Assembly: GCA_937926325.1 (NCBI GenBank)
Contig: CALAZQ010000112.1
Coordinates: 1 to 23,521 of the forward strand
From: an uncultured Planctomycetaceae bacterium
GTDB lineage: Bacteria > Planctomycetota > Planctomycetia > Pirellulales > UBA1268
DNA length: 23,521 bases
Direction of reading: 5' to 3'
Shown here: positions 16,067-23,521 of the stretch, one piece after another
Layout: each line of letters opens with the position of its first letter
How positions within the stretch are numbered: position 1 is the stretch's first letter
Translations under genes and position numbers: made by a program
The notes under the pieces: generated by a model
Database searches by the model: none
Told to the model about the DNA's origin: nothing
What the model saw: the letters and a program-made list of their open reading frames with translations, nothing else

Positions 16067-18733
16067 ATGCCTACCGACACCCTCTCCGCTGAGCACGACG
16101 GCGTTATTTTTGTCACCGGCGCCACCGGCTATGTCGGTGGCCGGCTGGTCCCGGCCCTGCTGGAGGCGGGCTACCGGGTTCGCTGCCTGGTGCGGGAGCC
16201 CCGGAAACTCGATGCCCGCCCCTGGCGGCAGCACGATCGGCTGGAGGTGGTGGCCGGCAATCTCGACGATGCCGACAGCGTCGCCGCGACCCTGGCCGGC
16301 TGCCGGGCAGCGTATTACCTCGTTCACTCGATGGTGGCCACCGGCGGCACCTACGCCGATCGTGACCGGGAGCTGGCCGGCACCTTTGCCCAGGCGGCCC
16401 GCACCGCGGGTGTTGGCCGCATCATCTATCTGGGCGGCCTGGGTGAAATGGGCCCCGACCTCAGCGAGCACCTGCGGTCGCGGCGACAGGTGGAAGAGGA
16501 ACTGGCCTCCTGCGGCGTCCCGGTGACCACCTTCCGGGCGGCGATGATCATCGGCTCGGGCTCGGCCTCGTTTGAGATTCTGCGGTATCTGGTCGAACGG
16601 CTGCCGGTCATGGTGACGCCCAAGTGGGTCACCACCGAATGTCAGCCGGTGGCAATCGCTGACGTCCTGCACTGGCTGGTCCGCTGCCTGGAGGTCCCCG
16701 AGACCGCCGGCAAGACCCTGGAGATCGGCGGGCCCGACGTGCTGCCCTACCGGGACCTCATGCGGGTGATGGCCGAGGAACTGGGCCTGCCGCGGCGGAT
16801 CATCCTGCCGGTGCCGGTGCTCACCCCGCGGCTCAGTTCGCTCTGGATCAATCTGGTGACGCCGGTCTCGTACCGGATCGCTCGGCCTCTGGCTGAAGGC
16901 CTGAAGAACCGGGTGGTGGTCACCGACGGCACCACCCAGCAGCTGATGCCGCATGCCGCGCTCGGGGCGCGGGAGGCGATCCACCGGGCGTTGGCCAAGA
17001 TTGAGCGGCAGGCCGTCGAGACCCGCTGGAGTGTGGCCGGACCGGTGCCCGGTGATCCCTCGTGGGCCGGCGGCACCGTCTTTACCGATGAGCGGACAGT
17101 CGAAATCGAGGCCGACCCGGCCGACGTCTATGCCTCCGTCTGTCGTATCGGCGGTGGCAACGGCTGGTATGCCGGCGACATCCTCTGGCGGCTGCGGGGC
17201 TGGATGGACACGCTGGTGGGCGGGCCCGGCCTGCGGCGGGGCCGACGGCATCCCGAGCAGGTCGAGTTTGGTGAGACCCTCGACTTCTGGCGGGTGGTCG
17301 GCATCGACCGCGACCGGTCACTTTCGCTGCGAGCCGAAATGAAACTGCCCGGCGAGGCCCAGCTCGACTTTCAGATCGAGCCGTTGGTCGCCTCGCCAGA
17401 GCCGCCACTCACCCGGCTGGTGATGACCGCCCGCTACCGGCCGCGGGGACTGATTGGGCTGCTCTACTGGTACGCCGTCGTGCCACTGCACGAACTGGTC
17501 TTCGGCGGCATGCTGCGAGGAATCCGCAAGACGGCCGAAGCGATGCACCGCACCAAGACGATCGCCGACCAGCCGCTGCCGCAGCAGGGCGACGCTCCCG
17601 GCTATGGCAGGGCCCGGCTCTGGCTGGGCATGAGCGGTGTCGGCAGCATCGTGGTGCTGGCAGCCCTGGGCCTGATCGTTGACCTGCCGGGGCAGCTCAT
17701 GCCGGCCGCCGATGCCTCACTCGCCCGCCAGCTGGGCGGCCTGGCCACATTCGTGCTGGCTTACATCGCGGTTCAGCTGCCCTTTGATGTTCTCGGTGGC
17801 TACCTGCTGCCCCGCTGGTATCACCGGCAGCATCCGCCGCTGGCCGGGTTTGCCATCGGGCTGGCCCGGGGGGTGGCCGTGCATGGTGGGCTGCTGCTGG
17901 CAGCCAGCGGCACCCTGCTGCTGGCCGGGCGGGCAGCGGGTGGTCTGGGGGTCGTGTTGGCGGCGGCGGGCATTGTGCTGGTACTCCTGCGGGGCCGGGT
18001 GGCAATAGCCGCAGCAGAGTCTTCGTTGGAGCTGACGCCGAGCTCCCCGGTGCTCAGCGAGGCCCCTGCCCTGCCGACGCTGCCGACCTTCATGGCGGAG
18101 TCGGCCGATGAGGGCTTTACAGGCGCGGTGGTCGGGGTCTTCCGGCCCCGGCTGCAGCTGCTGCCGATGCGGTGGCGGGAGACCCTCGATCCGGAAGCCT
18201 TCACTGTCGCGGTGCGGCGGCGGCAGCTGGCGATCCAGACCGGTGGCTGGTGGCGGGGCCGGCTATTGGCCATCGGCTTCACGCTTGCCGGGGTTGGGCT
18301 GGCGACGGTTCTCGTCGGCGGTGATCGGCTGGCGACTGCGGAAGGTGTTGTCAGCTTGAGCCTGATCTTCACGCTCTGGTCGTTTCTGGGCCTGCTGGTT
18401 CTGCCGACGCCCAGCCGCCGTGGTGTCGCCGACGTCGACCGCAATCTGCTGGAAACGGGCTGCGACCGCGATGATCTCGAGCGGACGATTCGCCTGCTCG
18501 ACGACCTGCAGGACCGCGAACGCCAGCGGCCGCCGGTGATCGAGACGATTTTCCATCCGGTGCCGAGCGTCGAGGCCCGGCTGCGGGGACCGCACGCCCC
18601 GGGCATGCAAGGCTGCTGGGATGCCGCCCGGACCGCCGTTTATTTAAGTGCCGCCGGCACCGGCCTGCTCGGCCGGGCCGTGCACTGCAACTGCGGCCGC
18701 CCCGCCCTCTGGGCCTTTCTGCCGATCGATTGA
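16067..18733 (+). CDS. Fusion protein: NAD(P)-binding epimerase domain, DUF2867-like domain, membrane domain
   Basis: This 888-aa protein has at least three parts. Residues 13-250 are an atypical SDR/NAD(P)H-binding domain with VTGATGYVGG (16-25) and the layout of NmrA/YwnB-like epimerases. Residues about 340-495 resemble DUF2867, with GNGWYAGDILWRLRGWMD and the end FGGMLRGIRKTAEAMHR; this pair of domains is commonly fused. From about 510 to 790 there are roughly six hydrophobic segments. Between them (about 683-725) is TGAVVGVFRPRL followed by DPEAFTVAVRRRQLAI. These resemble the stretch around the HExxH helix of M48-type membrane peptidases, but HExxH is absent. The C-terminal 95 residues contain VIETIFHPVPSVEARL. 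The function is unknown; a membrane-tethered oxidoreductase or lipid-modifying enzyme is a guess. ATG at 16067 has no strong Shine-Dalgarno sequence. Confidence 0.88.
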   Translation: MPTDTLSAEHDGVIFVTGATGYVGGRLVPALLEAGYRVRCLVREPRKLDARPWRQHDRLEVVAGNLDDADSVAATLAGCRAAYYLVHSMVATGGTYADRDRELAGTFAQAARTAGVGRIIYLGGLGEMGPDLSEHLRSRRQVEEELASCGVPVTTFRAAMIIGSGSASFEILRYLVERLPVMVTPKWVTTECQPVAIADVLHWLVRCLEVPETAGKTLEIGGPDVLPYRDLMRVMAEELGLPRRIILPVPVLTPRLSSLWINLVTPVSYRIARPLAEGLKNRVVVTDGTTQQLMPHAALGAREAIHRALAKIERQAVETRWSVAGPVPGDPSWAGGTVFTDERTVEIEADPADVYASVCRIGGGNGWYAGDILWRLRGWMDTLVGGPGLRRGRRHPEQVEFGETLDFWRVVGIDRDRSLSLRAEMKLPGEAQLDFQIEPLVASPEPPLTRLVMTARYRPRGLIGLLYWYAVVPLHELVFGGMLRGIRKTAEAMHRTKTIADQPLPQQGDAPGYGRARLWLGMSGVGSIVVLAALGLIVDLPGQLMPAADASLARQLGGLATFVLAYIAVQLPFDVLGGYLLPRWYHRQHPPLAGFAIGLARGVAVHGGLLLAASGTLLLAGRAAGGLGVVLAAAGIVLVLLRGRVAIAAAESSLELTPSSPVLSEAPALPTLPTFMAESADEGFTGAVVGVFRPRLQLLPMRWRETLDPEAFTVAVRRRQLAIQTGGWWRGRLLAIGFTLAGVGLATVLVGGDRLATAEGVVSLSLIFTLWSFLGLLVLPTPSRRGVADVDRNLLETGCDRDDLERTIRLLDDLQDRERQRPPVIETIFHPVPSVEARLRGPHAPGMQGCWDAARTAVYLSAAGTGLLGRAVHCNCGRPALWAFLPID

Positions 18734-18796
18734 ACCTCTCGCTCCAAGAAAATGAAACCGGCCGATGGGGCACCACGAAGGCCACGCAGGAGACTT

Positions 18797-18849
18797 GTTG
18801 TCAGAAAGCCGGGAGCGGAAGCGACCGGACCGGCAGCATGCCTGACAAC
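18797..18849. terminator. Stem-loop between convergent genes, possible bidirectional transcription end
   Basis: GTTGTCAG at 18797-18804 pairs perfectly with CTGACAAC at 18842-18849. An inner GCCGG/CCGGC pair (18808-18812 and 18830-18834) extends it. It sits between the stop of the 888-aa fusion gene (18733) and the stop of the oppositely oriented GYF gene (18856). No T tract follows on either strand, so it is not a standard intrinsic terminator. Confidence 0.4.
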
Positions 18850-18855
18850 GCAGCC

Positions 18856-19971
18856 CTATTCGCGGATGACCTCGGTGCGGGGCTCGCTATAGTTCGCGCC
18901 GCTGGCCGCCGCGGCGATGCAGAGCAGATGGAGCACGAGCCCCGGCACGACCAGTGCCGCATAGCCCATGGCCACACAGCAGAACCAGACGAGGCCGCTG
19001 AGCATGTGCCCCTTGTAACATTGGCCGAGGCCGGGCAGCACGAAACTGAGCAAACCGGCGACCGGTCGGCTCCAGAGTTTGATGGCCGGCTCGCGGACCA
19101 CCACCATGCCACTGAGTGACTCATGCTCGTACCGGGTGCGGACGCCGGCATGCCGCGTGCCCGACGCAGCGGCTGTGGCGTCGTCCGCAAGGCCCTGTCG
19201 CTTTGCCGCCGCCCGCCGCAGGGCCTCGTCCTGCTGGACCGCCGCCCGCCGGCGGGCCACCACCCGCCATTGGCTGACCGCCACCACCAACAGCCGGCCG
19301 ATCAGACTCCCCGTGACCGCCAGCCCTTTCAAAATTTCCGGCAGCAGCCCTGCCGCGGTCAGCACAAGTCCCCCCAGCAACAGCAGCCGGGCCAGCAGTG
19401 ACGGCTCGACCAGCATGAAGATGGTGCCCAGCGTCGCGAGCAGGCCGGCAAATCCCGCGAGCAGAAAGCGAAGCGGCAGCGTCTCAATGGCGACTGTCGG
19501 AGCCGCCGCGGCCACCGGCTGGGCTGGCACCGGCGGCGCCGGGCGGGCCGGCGGCACGGGGGGCGGCACCACGGCAGGCCGTCGAGGCTTCGGCTTGCTG
19601 CTGCGGGTGACCGCTGGTTGCGGCGGTCGCGTGGCTGGCTGTTCGGCCGCCCGAATCTTCCGGGCCCGCTCCAGCCGTTTGCGGCGGGTGCCGGCCAGCC
19701 GGCCGAGGGCGTCATCGGCCCGCTGCAGCAGCGCTGGCAGCCGGCGGCGGCTGAACAGGCCCGGCACCTCAGCTGCGGGCAACCAATCGGGAAGGTCCCG
19801 GTTCCAGACGAGATCGTCGGCTGTCAGCCAGCCTTTCCGGGCGAGTTTTTTCAGCCGCTCAAGACTGACCGGCCCCTGTCGCCCTGCCGGCCCATGCTGC
19901 TGACCCCGCCGGGCATAGAACCAGCCATCCGGGCTCGGCGACGTCGGTGGCATGCTGGGCTGGTGGGCCAT
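18856..19971 (-). CDS. GYF_2-domain protein with C-terminal TM2-like membrane module
   Basis: The 371-aa protein starts with a GYF_2 domain. GWFYARRGQQHGP (16-28) and GPVSLERLKKLARKGWLTADDLVW (33-56) lead to a tryptophan-containing PDWLPAAEVPG, the pattern used for binding proline-rich partners. A basic helix and a Pro/Ala-rich linker follow (about 85-160). Two hydrophobic segments lie at about 165-215, a charged stretch at about 235-290, and a C-terminal module at about 305-355 with VLPGLGQCYKGH and two hydrophobic segments, resembling TM2/DUF5683-type proteins. ATG at 19971 was preferred over 19980 because AAGG lies 9 bases upstream. The function is unknown. The GYF domain is confident; the TM2 resemblance is moderate. 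Confidence 0.85.
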   Translation of the reverse strand: MAHQPSMPPTSPSPDGWFYARRGQQHGPAGRQGPVSLERLKKLARKGWLTADDLVWNRDLPDWLPAAEVPGLFSRRRLPALLQRADDALGRLAGTRRKRLERARKIRAAEQPATRPPQPAVTRSSKPKPRRPAVVPPPVPPARPAPPVPAQPVAAAAPTVAIETLPLRFLLAGFAGLLATLGTIFMLVEPSLLARLLLLGGLVLTAAGLLPEILKGLAVTGSLIGRLLVVAVSQWRVVARRRAAVQQDEALRRAAAKRQGLADDATAAASGTRHAGVRTRYEHESLSGMVVVREPAIKLWSRPVAGLLSFVLPGLGQCYKGHMLSGLVWFCCVAMGYAALVVPGLVLHLLCIAAAASGANYSEPRTEVIRE

Positions 19972-20097
19972 CGGTCCCATCCTTCGGGCGGTCGGCCGGA
20001 TCCTCAGCCAGCAGACTCTTGCCCCACTGTAGCGACTGGTTTCCCAAGGTTGGTCCCGCGGGGCAAGGGGCCGATCTCACGGGGGTGCCGCCAGCTG

Positions 20098-20107
20098 GTA
20101 AATTTAC
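20098..20107. promoter_or_regulatory. 10-bp AT-rich palindrome upstream of the FmdB-like gene
   Basis: GTAAATTTAC is a perfect palindrome in otherwise GC-rich DNA. It lies 37 bases before the ATG at 20145, in the divergent gap between the GYF gene and the FmdB-like gene. TACGAT just to its right (20106-20111) could act as a -10 box. The significance is uncertain. Confidence 0.25.
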
Positions 20108-20144
20108 GATGATCCGCAGATCACCGCCTTCCGGGAGATCCCCC

Positions 20145-20444
20145 ATGCCCACCTATGTCTACGAAGTGATCGAGTCCGACGGCAGCGGCGGCGAGCGGTT
20201 TGAGGTGATTCAGCCGATGAGTGCCGACCCGCTCGAGAAGCATCCACTGACGGGGGTGCCGGTGCGGCGGGTGATCACCAGTTTCCATGTGGCCGGCGGC
20301 TGGTCCGACATCGGCATGCAGGGCAAGCTCTCCGACAAGAATCTCGACCGGATGGGCTTCACCAAATACGTCAAGGCGGGTGATGGCCACTACGAAAAGA
20401 CCGCCGGCAGCGGTCCCGACCTGATCTCAGGCAACGACCCCTGA
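20145..20444 (+). CDS. FmdB-like small protein without zinc-binding cysteines
   Basis: The 99-aa protein begins MPTYVYEVIESDGSGGERFEVIQ, matching the start of FmdB/CxxC_CxxC_SSSS regulatory-type zinc ribbons (MPTYEY...FE..Q). The usual CxxC pairs are missing and the whole protein contains no cysteine. The middle (PLEKHPLTGVPVRRVIT) matches the second half of the ribbon, where CP.CG would stand. The remaining 50 residues are polar and carry GGWSDIGMQGKLSDKNLDRMGF. GGGAG lies 7 bases before the ATG, which sets this start. A nucleotidyltransferase gene follows after 18 bases, probably in the same transcript. The function is unknown; zinc binding is not expected. Confidence 0.82.
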   Translation: MPTYVYEVIESDGSGGERFEVIQPMSADPLEKHPLTGVPVRRVITSFHVAGGWSDIGMQGKLSDKNLDRMGFTKYVKAGDGHYEKTAGSGPDLISGNDP

Positions 20445-20462
20445 CCGGCGAGTGTGACAGAA

Positions 20463-21050
20463 ATGGTTGAATTCACGATTACTGGTGAAGAACTCTGGAC
20501 CCGCATGGAGCGAGCAGTGGAAAAAGTCAATGAACGACTGCGGAAGACGGTTGGCATTCTCGAAGCGGCCAAGGTGCCCTATGCGGTCATCGGGGGGCAC
20601 GCTGTGCGGGCCTGGGTGGCACAGGTGGACGAAGCTGCGCTCCGGACGACGCGAGACGTTGACATTCTCGTTCGTCCGGCCGACCTGCCCGCGATGATTG
20701 CCGCCATGACGGCTGCCGGCTTTCATCATCGCAACACCTCTGGTCTCGACATGTTCGTCGAGCACCCCGACGCATCGGCCCGCGACGCGGTCCATGTGCT
20801 GCTTGTCGGCACGGTGGAGCGCGGCGGAGAGCCCAATCCCGATATTGAACCGGTGATCCGCACGAATGACCTTCAGACGGTCGCGCTGGAAACGCTCGTG
20901 CGAATGAAGCTGAATGCCTTCCGTCGAAAGGATCAGGTTCACATTCTCGACATGCTCTCACTCGGCATGCTCGATGCGTCATGGCTCGGGCGGTTTCCCG
21001 AGCCGCTGCGGGGTCGGCTGCAGCAGCTGCTTGATGACCCTGACGGGTGA
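20463..21050 (+). CDS. Nucleotidyltransferase-fold protein (MNT/AbiEii-like), orphan
   Basis: The 195-aa protein shows the minimal nucleotidyltransferase signature. GG at residues 44-45 in YAVIGGHAVRAW is followed by TTRDVDILV with metal-binding Asp65 and Asp67. The C-terminal half has the KDQVHILDM stretch usual in AbiEii-like and related families. Such proteins transfer nucleotides to proteins, tRNA or small molecules, and several act as toxin or antitoxin components. No HEPN or AbiEi-like partner lies beside it; the neighbours are the FmdB-like gene (18 bases upstream) and the convergent cytochrome gene. ATG at 20463 was chosen; GTG at 20454 in the same frame is an alternative. No strong Shine-Dalgarno site is seen. 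The substrate is unknown. Confidence 0.82.
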   Translation: MVEFTITGEELWTRMERAVEKVNERLRKTVGILEAAKVPYAVIGGHAVRAWVAQVDEAALRTTRDVDILVRPADLPAMIAAMTAAGFHHRNTSGLDMFVEHPDASARDAVHVLLVGTVERGGEPNPDIEPVIRTNDLQTVALETLVRMKLNAFRRKDQVHILDMLSLGMLDASWLGRFPEPLRGRLQQLLDDPDG

Positions 21051-21067
21051 GCCTGCGGCGGTAGAAC

Positions 21068-22507
21068 TCACTTCGCAGGCCAGGCGTGGAGCCGGCCGGC
21101 CGAGTCACCCGCAAGCACGGTCGACCCGTCTCCCGACACCGCCACCCGCGTCGGCAGCAGCTTGACACCCGCCGGCGGCTGCTGGTCGGCCGGCGTGTCG
21201 GCGACGACGGAAAACTTTTTCGTCTCCTTGCCTTCAGCCGACCAGAGTTTTATCTGGCCATCGCGGCCGCAGGTGGCCAGCTCGCCCTGGGGGCCGAACT
21301 TACAGTCGAGCACGCCGCCGCCATGGGCACCTGGCTTGTTCATCAGTGGCCAGCCATCCCTGACATCCCACCAGACAACCTTGCCGTCTTCGCCACAGGA
21401 GGCGACCACCCCCGAATCGCTCCGCCACGACAGCGCCCGCACCGACTGCTTGTGCTCGGCAAGCGGCAGGATGACACCGCCGGTTGCTCCGTCCCAAAGA
21501 TGGATGTTGCCGATCCGGTCGCCTGTGGCCAGATATTTGCCATCGGGTGAAAACGCCACCGCCGTCACCCAGTCGGTGTGCTTGTCGATTGTTTTCACCA
21601 GGCTGCCGTCCTCAGTGGAATAGAGCTTCACCTTGCGACTGGTACAGCCGATCGCCACAAGCTTTTCGTCGGGCGAGAGATCAGCGGCGATGATCGCGTC
21701 GGGCTCGTCGGCCACGCTCGCCAGCCGCTTTCCGGTGGCCACATCGAATAGCACGACACTGCCGCTCTGCACCGGCTTGCCACCGGCGGCCAGCAGCAGC
21801 CGGCCAGTCTGACTGAAGGCAAGCACGAGGGGCTCACCTTCCGGAAATGCCAGGCTGCCATATTGTTGCTCGAGTGAGCCGTACAGGTCGATCGCCCCGT
21901 ACGACGCGACCGCTGCCACCGGGGCCCGCGGGCTGGCCGCCAGAGCGAGCACCGGGAAGGGGCGGACGGTCTGGGGCCGTTCGATCGCGGCAAGCTTTAC
22001 CGGCACCGCGGCCGGGCCGTCGTTGGTGGACGGTGCCACCGGCTTGAAGCCAAGCGTCCGCATGGCGGCGACACTGCTGCCGGCGTTTTCACGCAGCCCG
22101 GTGTCGATCCACTGTTGAATCAATGCCACCTGATCGGCCGGCACCCGCTCGCCGTCAGGGGGCATCCGCTCACCGTCTTCAGTGGCTGTCATCACCTCGA
22201 TCAGCCGGCTGCCTCCCGACCGGCCTGCGATCACGATCTCACCGCCGCCGGCCCCCTTCATGACGCCGGAGTAGCTGGCAAGATTCAGCCCGCCCTCCTG
22301 CTTGCCGTCGCCGTGGCAGGTGGCGCAGTTTTTCTTGAGGATCGCCGCCACATGGTCTTCATAGGTGATCGGCTGCTCGTCTGCCGCCGCGGCCGGCCGG
22401 CCGCTCGAGAGCGACGCGACACAGCAGGCGACCCACAAGGCGGCCGAACATGACCGCAGAACCCGGCGGAAAACCTGATGACTGCCGACGCCTGAGGAAA
22501 ATGCCAC
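21068..22507 (-). CDS. Exported cytochrome c (PSCyt1-type) fused to WD40 repeats
   Basis: The 479-aa protein has a Sec signal (residues 1-42: RRVLRSC, hydrophobic ALWVACCVA, probable cleavage after RPAAA). A planctomycete-type cytochrome c domain follows, with haem motif CATCH (61-65) and a likely axial Met115 in RMPPDGE. From about 190 to the end run six or seven WD40-type blades, the clearest being [41 protein letters not shown] and IKLWSAEG. It probably works outside the cytoplasmic membrane as a haem-bearing scaffold or electron carrier. GTG at 22507 was chosen: AGGAG lies 7 bases upstream and the signal peptide begins there. A longer ATG frame to 22588 has no such support. The expected DUF1549/DUF1553 or DUF1501 partners of PSCyt proteins are not in the window. 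Confidence 0.92.
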   Translation of the reverse strand: MAFSSGVGSHQVFRRVLRSCSAALWVACCVASLSSGRPAAAADEQPITYEDHVAAILKKNCATCHGDGKQEGGLNLASYSGVMKGAGGGEIVIAGRSGGSRLIEVMTATEDGERMPPDGERVPADQVALIQQWIDTGLRENAGSSVAAMRTLGFKPVAPSTNDGPAAVPVKLAAIERPQTVRPFPVLALAASPRAPVAAVASYGAIDLYGSLEQQYGSLAFPEGEPLVLAFSQTGRLLLAAGGKPVQSGSVVLFDVATGKRLASVADEPDAIIAADLSPDEKLVAIGCTSRKVKLYSTEDGSLVKTIDKHTDWVTAVAFSPDGKYLATGDRIGNIHLWDGATGGVILPLAEHKQSVRALSWRSDSGVVASCGEDGKVVWWDVRDGWPLMNKPGAHGGGVLDCKFGPQGELATCGRDGQIKLWSAEGKETKKFSVVADTPADQQPPAGVKLLPTRVAVSGDGSTVLAGDSAGRLHAWPAK

Positions 22508-22647
22508 GGCGGTGCTCCTTTCGAGGACAGACAAGTGCAACTCGACTCCTACAAAACACCCGAGCAGCGAACCAATTTTGGACATCAAACCCTCAATTTT
22601 CGACCATTCCGGCCCCGAAAACCAGCCCGTTTTCCATTCCGGTGCCG
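22508..22647. other. Intergenic region with short hairpin and a 9-bp direct repeat
   Basis: CCATTCCGG occurs at 22604-22612 and 22634-22642, 30 bases apart. Between them GAAAAC (22617-22622) and GTTTTC (22629-22634) form a 6-bp hairpin. The region separates the Uma2 stop from the cytochrome start on the same strand. It must hold the leader of the cytochrome gene, but no convincing promoter hexamers were found. Confidence 0.4.
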
Positions 22648-23295
22648 TCAGGGTCTGATGGGAAGGAGTTGCATGAGCGAGACGGCTGGCTGCGTGCCCG
22701 CGGCCCCCCTGAGAGCGTTCAGGGGAAGTGGCTCGCCAGCCTCAAGCAGTTGCCTGTCTGCGTAGCCGACGCCCCTCTGCGGCATGGCCTGCGGACCGCG
22801 AAAGAGGTGCGTCCGCCGCGTCGCCACCTCAACCACCCAAACCTCGGGAACCCCGAAGCGAGCGTAGAGCGGCACCTTGACGTCCAGATCATAGGCAAGG
22901 CTCGTGTCGGCCACCTCGATCACCAACAGGGTGTCGGCCGCAGTGGGATGGGCCGTGCAATAACAATCGGATCGCGGCCGCAGCAAGGTGAGATCGGGCT
23001 CGGGTTCATTCTCATGGTCGAGCCGAAGTGGGTTCTGACTGCTGACAAAGGTCGAGTCTCCGAAGTGTTGACTCAGATACCTGATCAGCACATTCACCAA
23101 CGCAGCATGCACCACACCAATCGGCGACATGTCAATGATCTCTCCATCGATCAACTCCACGCGTCCGCCGCGGTCGAGGATGCCGACTTCTGCCATCCTG
23201 TAATAATCATCGACCGAGAGCCGGCGGCGCACCGGGCCGAGCAGGTCACCGCCTTTGGCACGAGGAGACGATTCAGTTCGTGATACCGTGGCCAC
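22648..23295 (-). CDS. Uma2-family PD-(D/E)XK endonuclease-like protein
   Basis: The 215-aa protein matches the Uma2 (DUF820) family, which is expanded in cyanobacteria and planctomycetes. [14 protein letters not shown] (23-36) leads into [18 protein letters not shown] (46-63). Predicted catalytic residues are Asp101 in EPEPDLTL, Glu127 in LVIEVADTS, and Lys140 in [10 protein letters not shown]. The family is thought to be a restriction-like nuclease fold; its biological role is not settled. GTG at 23295 was chosen because AGGAG stands 8 bases upstream and because a longer ATG frame (23349) would begin within a few bases of the predicted transcription start. The gene has its own promoter at 23365-23392. 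The cytochrome gene follows 140 bases downstream on the same strand. Confidence 0.9.
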   Translation of the reverse strand: MATVSRTESSPRAKGGDLLGPVRRRLSVDDYYRMAEVGILDRGGRVELIDGEIIDMSPIGVVHAALVNVLIRYLSQHFGDSTFVSSQNPLRLDHENEPEPDLTLLRPRSDCYCTAHPTAADTLLVIEVADTSLAYDLDVKVPLYARFGVPEVWVVEVATRRTHLFRGPQAMPQRGVGYADRQLLEAGEPLPLNALRGAAGTQPAVSLMQLLPIRP

Positions 23296-23364
23296 CGTAA
23301 AGACTCCTGCCCATCTCGCGTGGCGGAGCGGCACAGGCCGCGCCACCAACCTTGACTGTCCAAA

Positions 23365-23392
23365 AGTATATGTTGGCCTGCGATCCTGTCAA
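23365..23392 (-). promoter_or_regulatory. Sigma70-type promoter of the Uma2 gene
   Basis: On the minus strand, TTGACA (23387-23392) is a perfect -35 box and TATACT (23365-23370) a five-of-six -10 box, separated by 16 bases. Transcription would start near 23357, giving a leader of about 60 bases before the GTG at 23295 with its AGGAG site. This is the best promoter match in the window. Confidence 0.75.
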
Positions 23393-23411
23393 CAGCGGGC
23401 ACGATGAGGTT

Positions 23412-23499
23412 TCATGACCAGGCATACCCGACGTGTTGTTCGCTTCCTTCGCTGCCGCCGAGAGATCGTTCCTGCGGTCGCTCAGCAGGGTTGTCATGA
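23412..23499. repeat. Nested inverted repeat upstream of the Uma2 promoter
   Basis: TCATGAC at 23412-23418 pairs with GTCATGA at 23493-23499. CCTGC at 23471-23475 pairs with GCAGG at 23485-23489 inside it. The two arms also read through in all frames without a recognisable gene. The element lies near the window end, so its full extent is unknown. Confidence 0.4.
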
Positions 23500-23521
23500 C
23501 TCGGCAAGGGACCGAAAATAG

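Noticed and set aside
16004..17251. 415-codon minus-strand frame opposite the 888-aa fusion gene
   Set aside because: It is antisense to the clear NAD(P)-binding and DUF2867-like domains, is rich in His, Gln, Pro and Arg, and has no recognisable motif.
23273..23497. Minus-strand 74-codon frame at the window end
   Set aside because: It crosses the TTGACA/TATACT promoter and the start of the Uma2 gene in another frame, which is incompatible with a real gene there.

Overview
The window is GC-rich, coding-dense bacterial chromosome. It most resembles a planctomycete (Pirellulales-like). The main clues are a secreted cytochrome c domain of the planctomycete type fused to WD40 repeats, very large proteins of unknown function with signal anchors, an FmdB-like small protein, a Uma2 nuclease, and mostly single genes with weak Shine-Dalgarno sites. 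This assignment is inference from gene content; no rRNA or other marker is present.

Layout. Positions 1-70 hold the 3' end of a tRNA and its intrinsic terminator. From 94 to 10691 lies a lipid/envelope-looking region: a giant polytopic membrane patatin-like protein (minus strand), a divergent 644-aa anchored protein of unknown function, a 127-nt nested palindromic element, a second, secreted patatin-like protein, and a translationally coupled pair made of a polytopic membrane protein and a secreted TPR protein. From 10826 to 15914 four minus-strand genes encode an amylo-alpha-1,6-glucosidase, a GT4 glycosyltransferase (these two form a tight pair suggesting glycogen or glucan metabolism), a GIY-YIG-like protein and a short-chain dehydrogenase.

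Divergent from the dehydrogenase is an 888-aa fusion: NAD(P)-binding epimerase domain, DUF2867-like domain, membrane domain and a C-terminal part that looks like an M48 peptidase without its zinc motif. From 18856 to 21050 come a GYF_2-domain membrane protein, a cysteine-free FmdB-like protein and an orphan nucleotidyltransferase. From 21068 to 23295 come the cytochrome/WD40 protein and the Uma2 nuclease, the latter with a clear sigma70-type promoter.

No CRISPR array, insertion sequence, transposase, prophage gene or rRNA was recognised. The least explained items are the nested palindromes at 7159-7285, 13048-13084 and 23412-23499, the two patatin genes flanking an unknown anchored protein, and the 888-aa fusion. 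No intergenic stretch exceeds 300 bases. Several starts were moved inward to Shine-Dalgarno-supported codons, and each such choice is stated in the entry.
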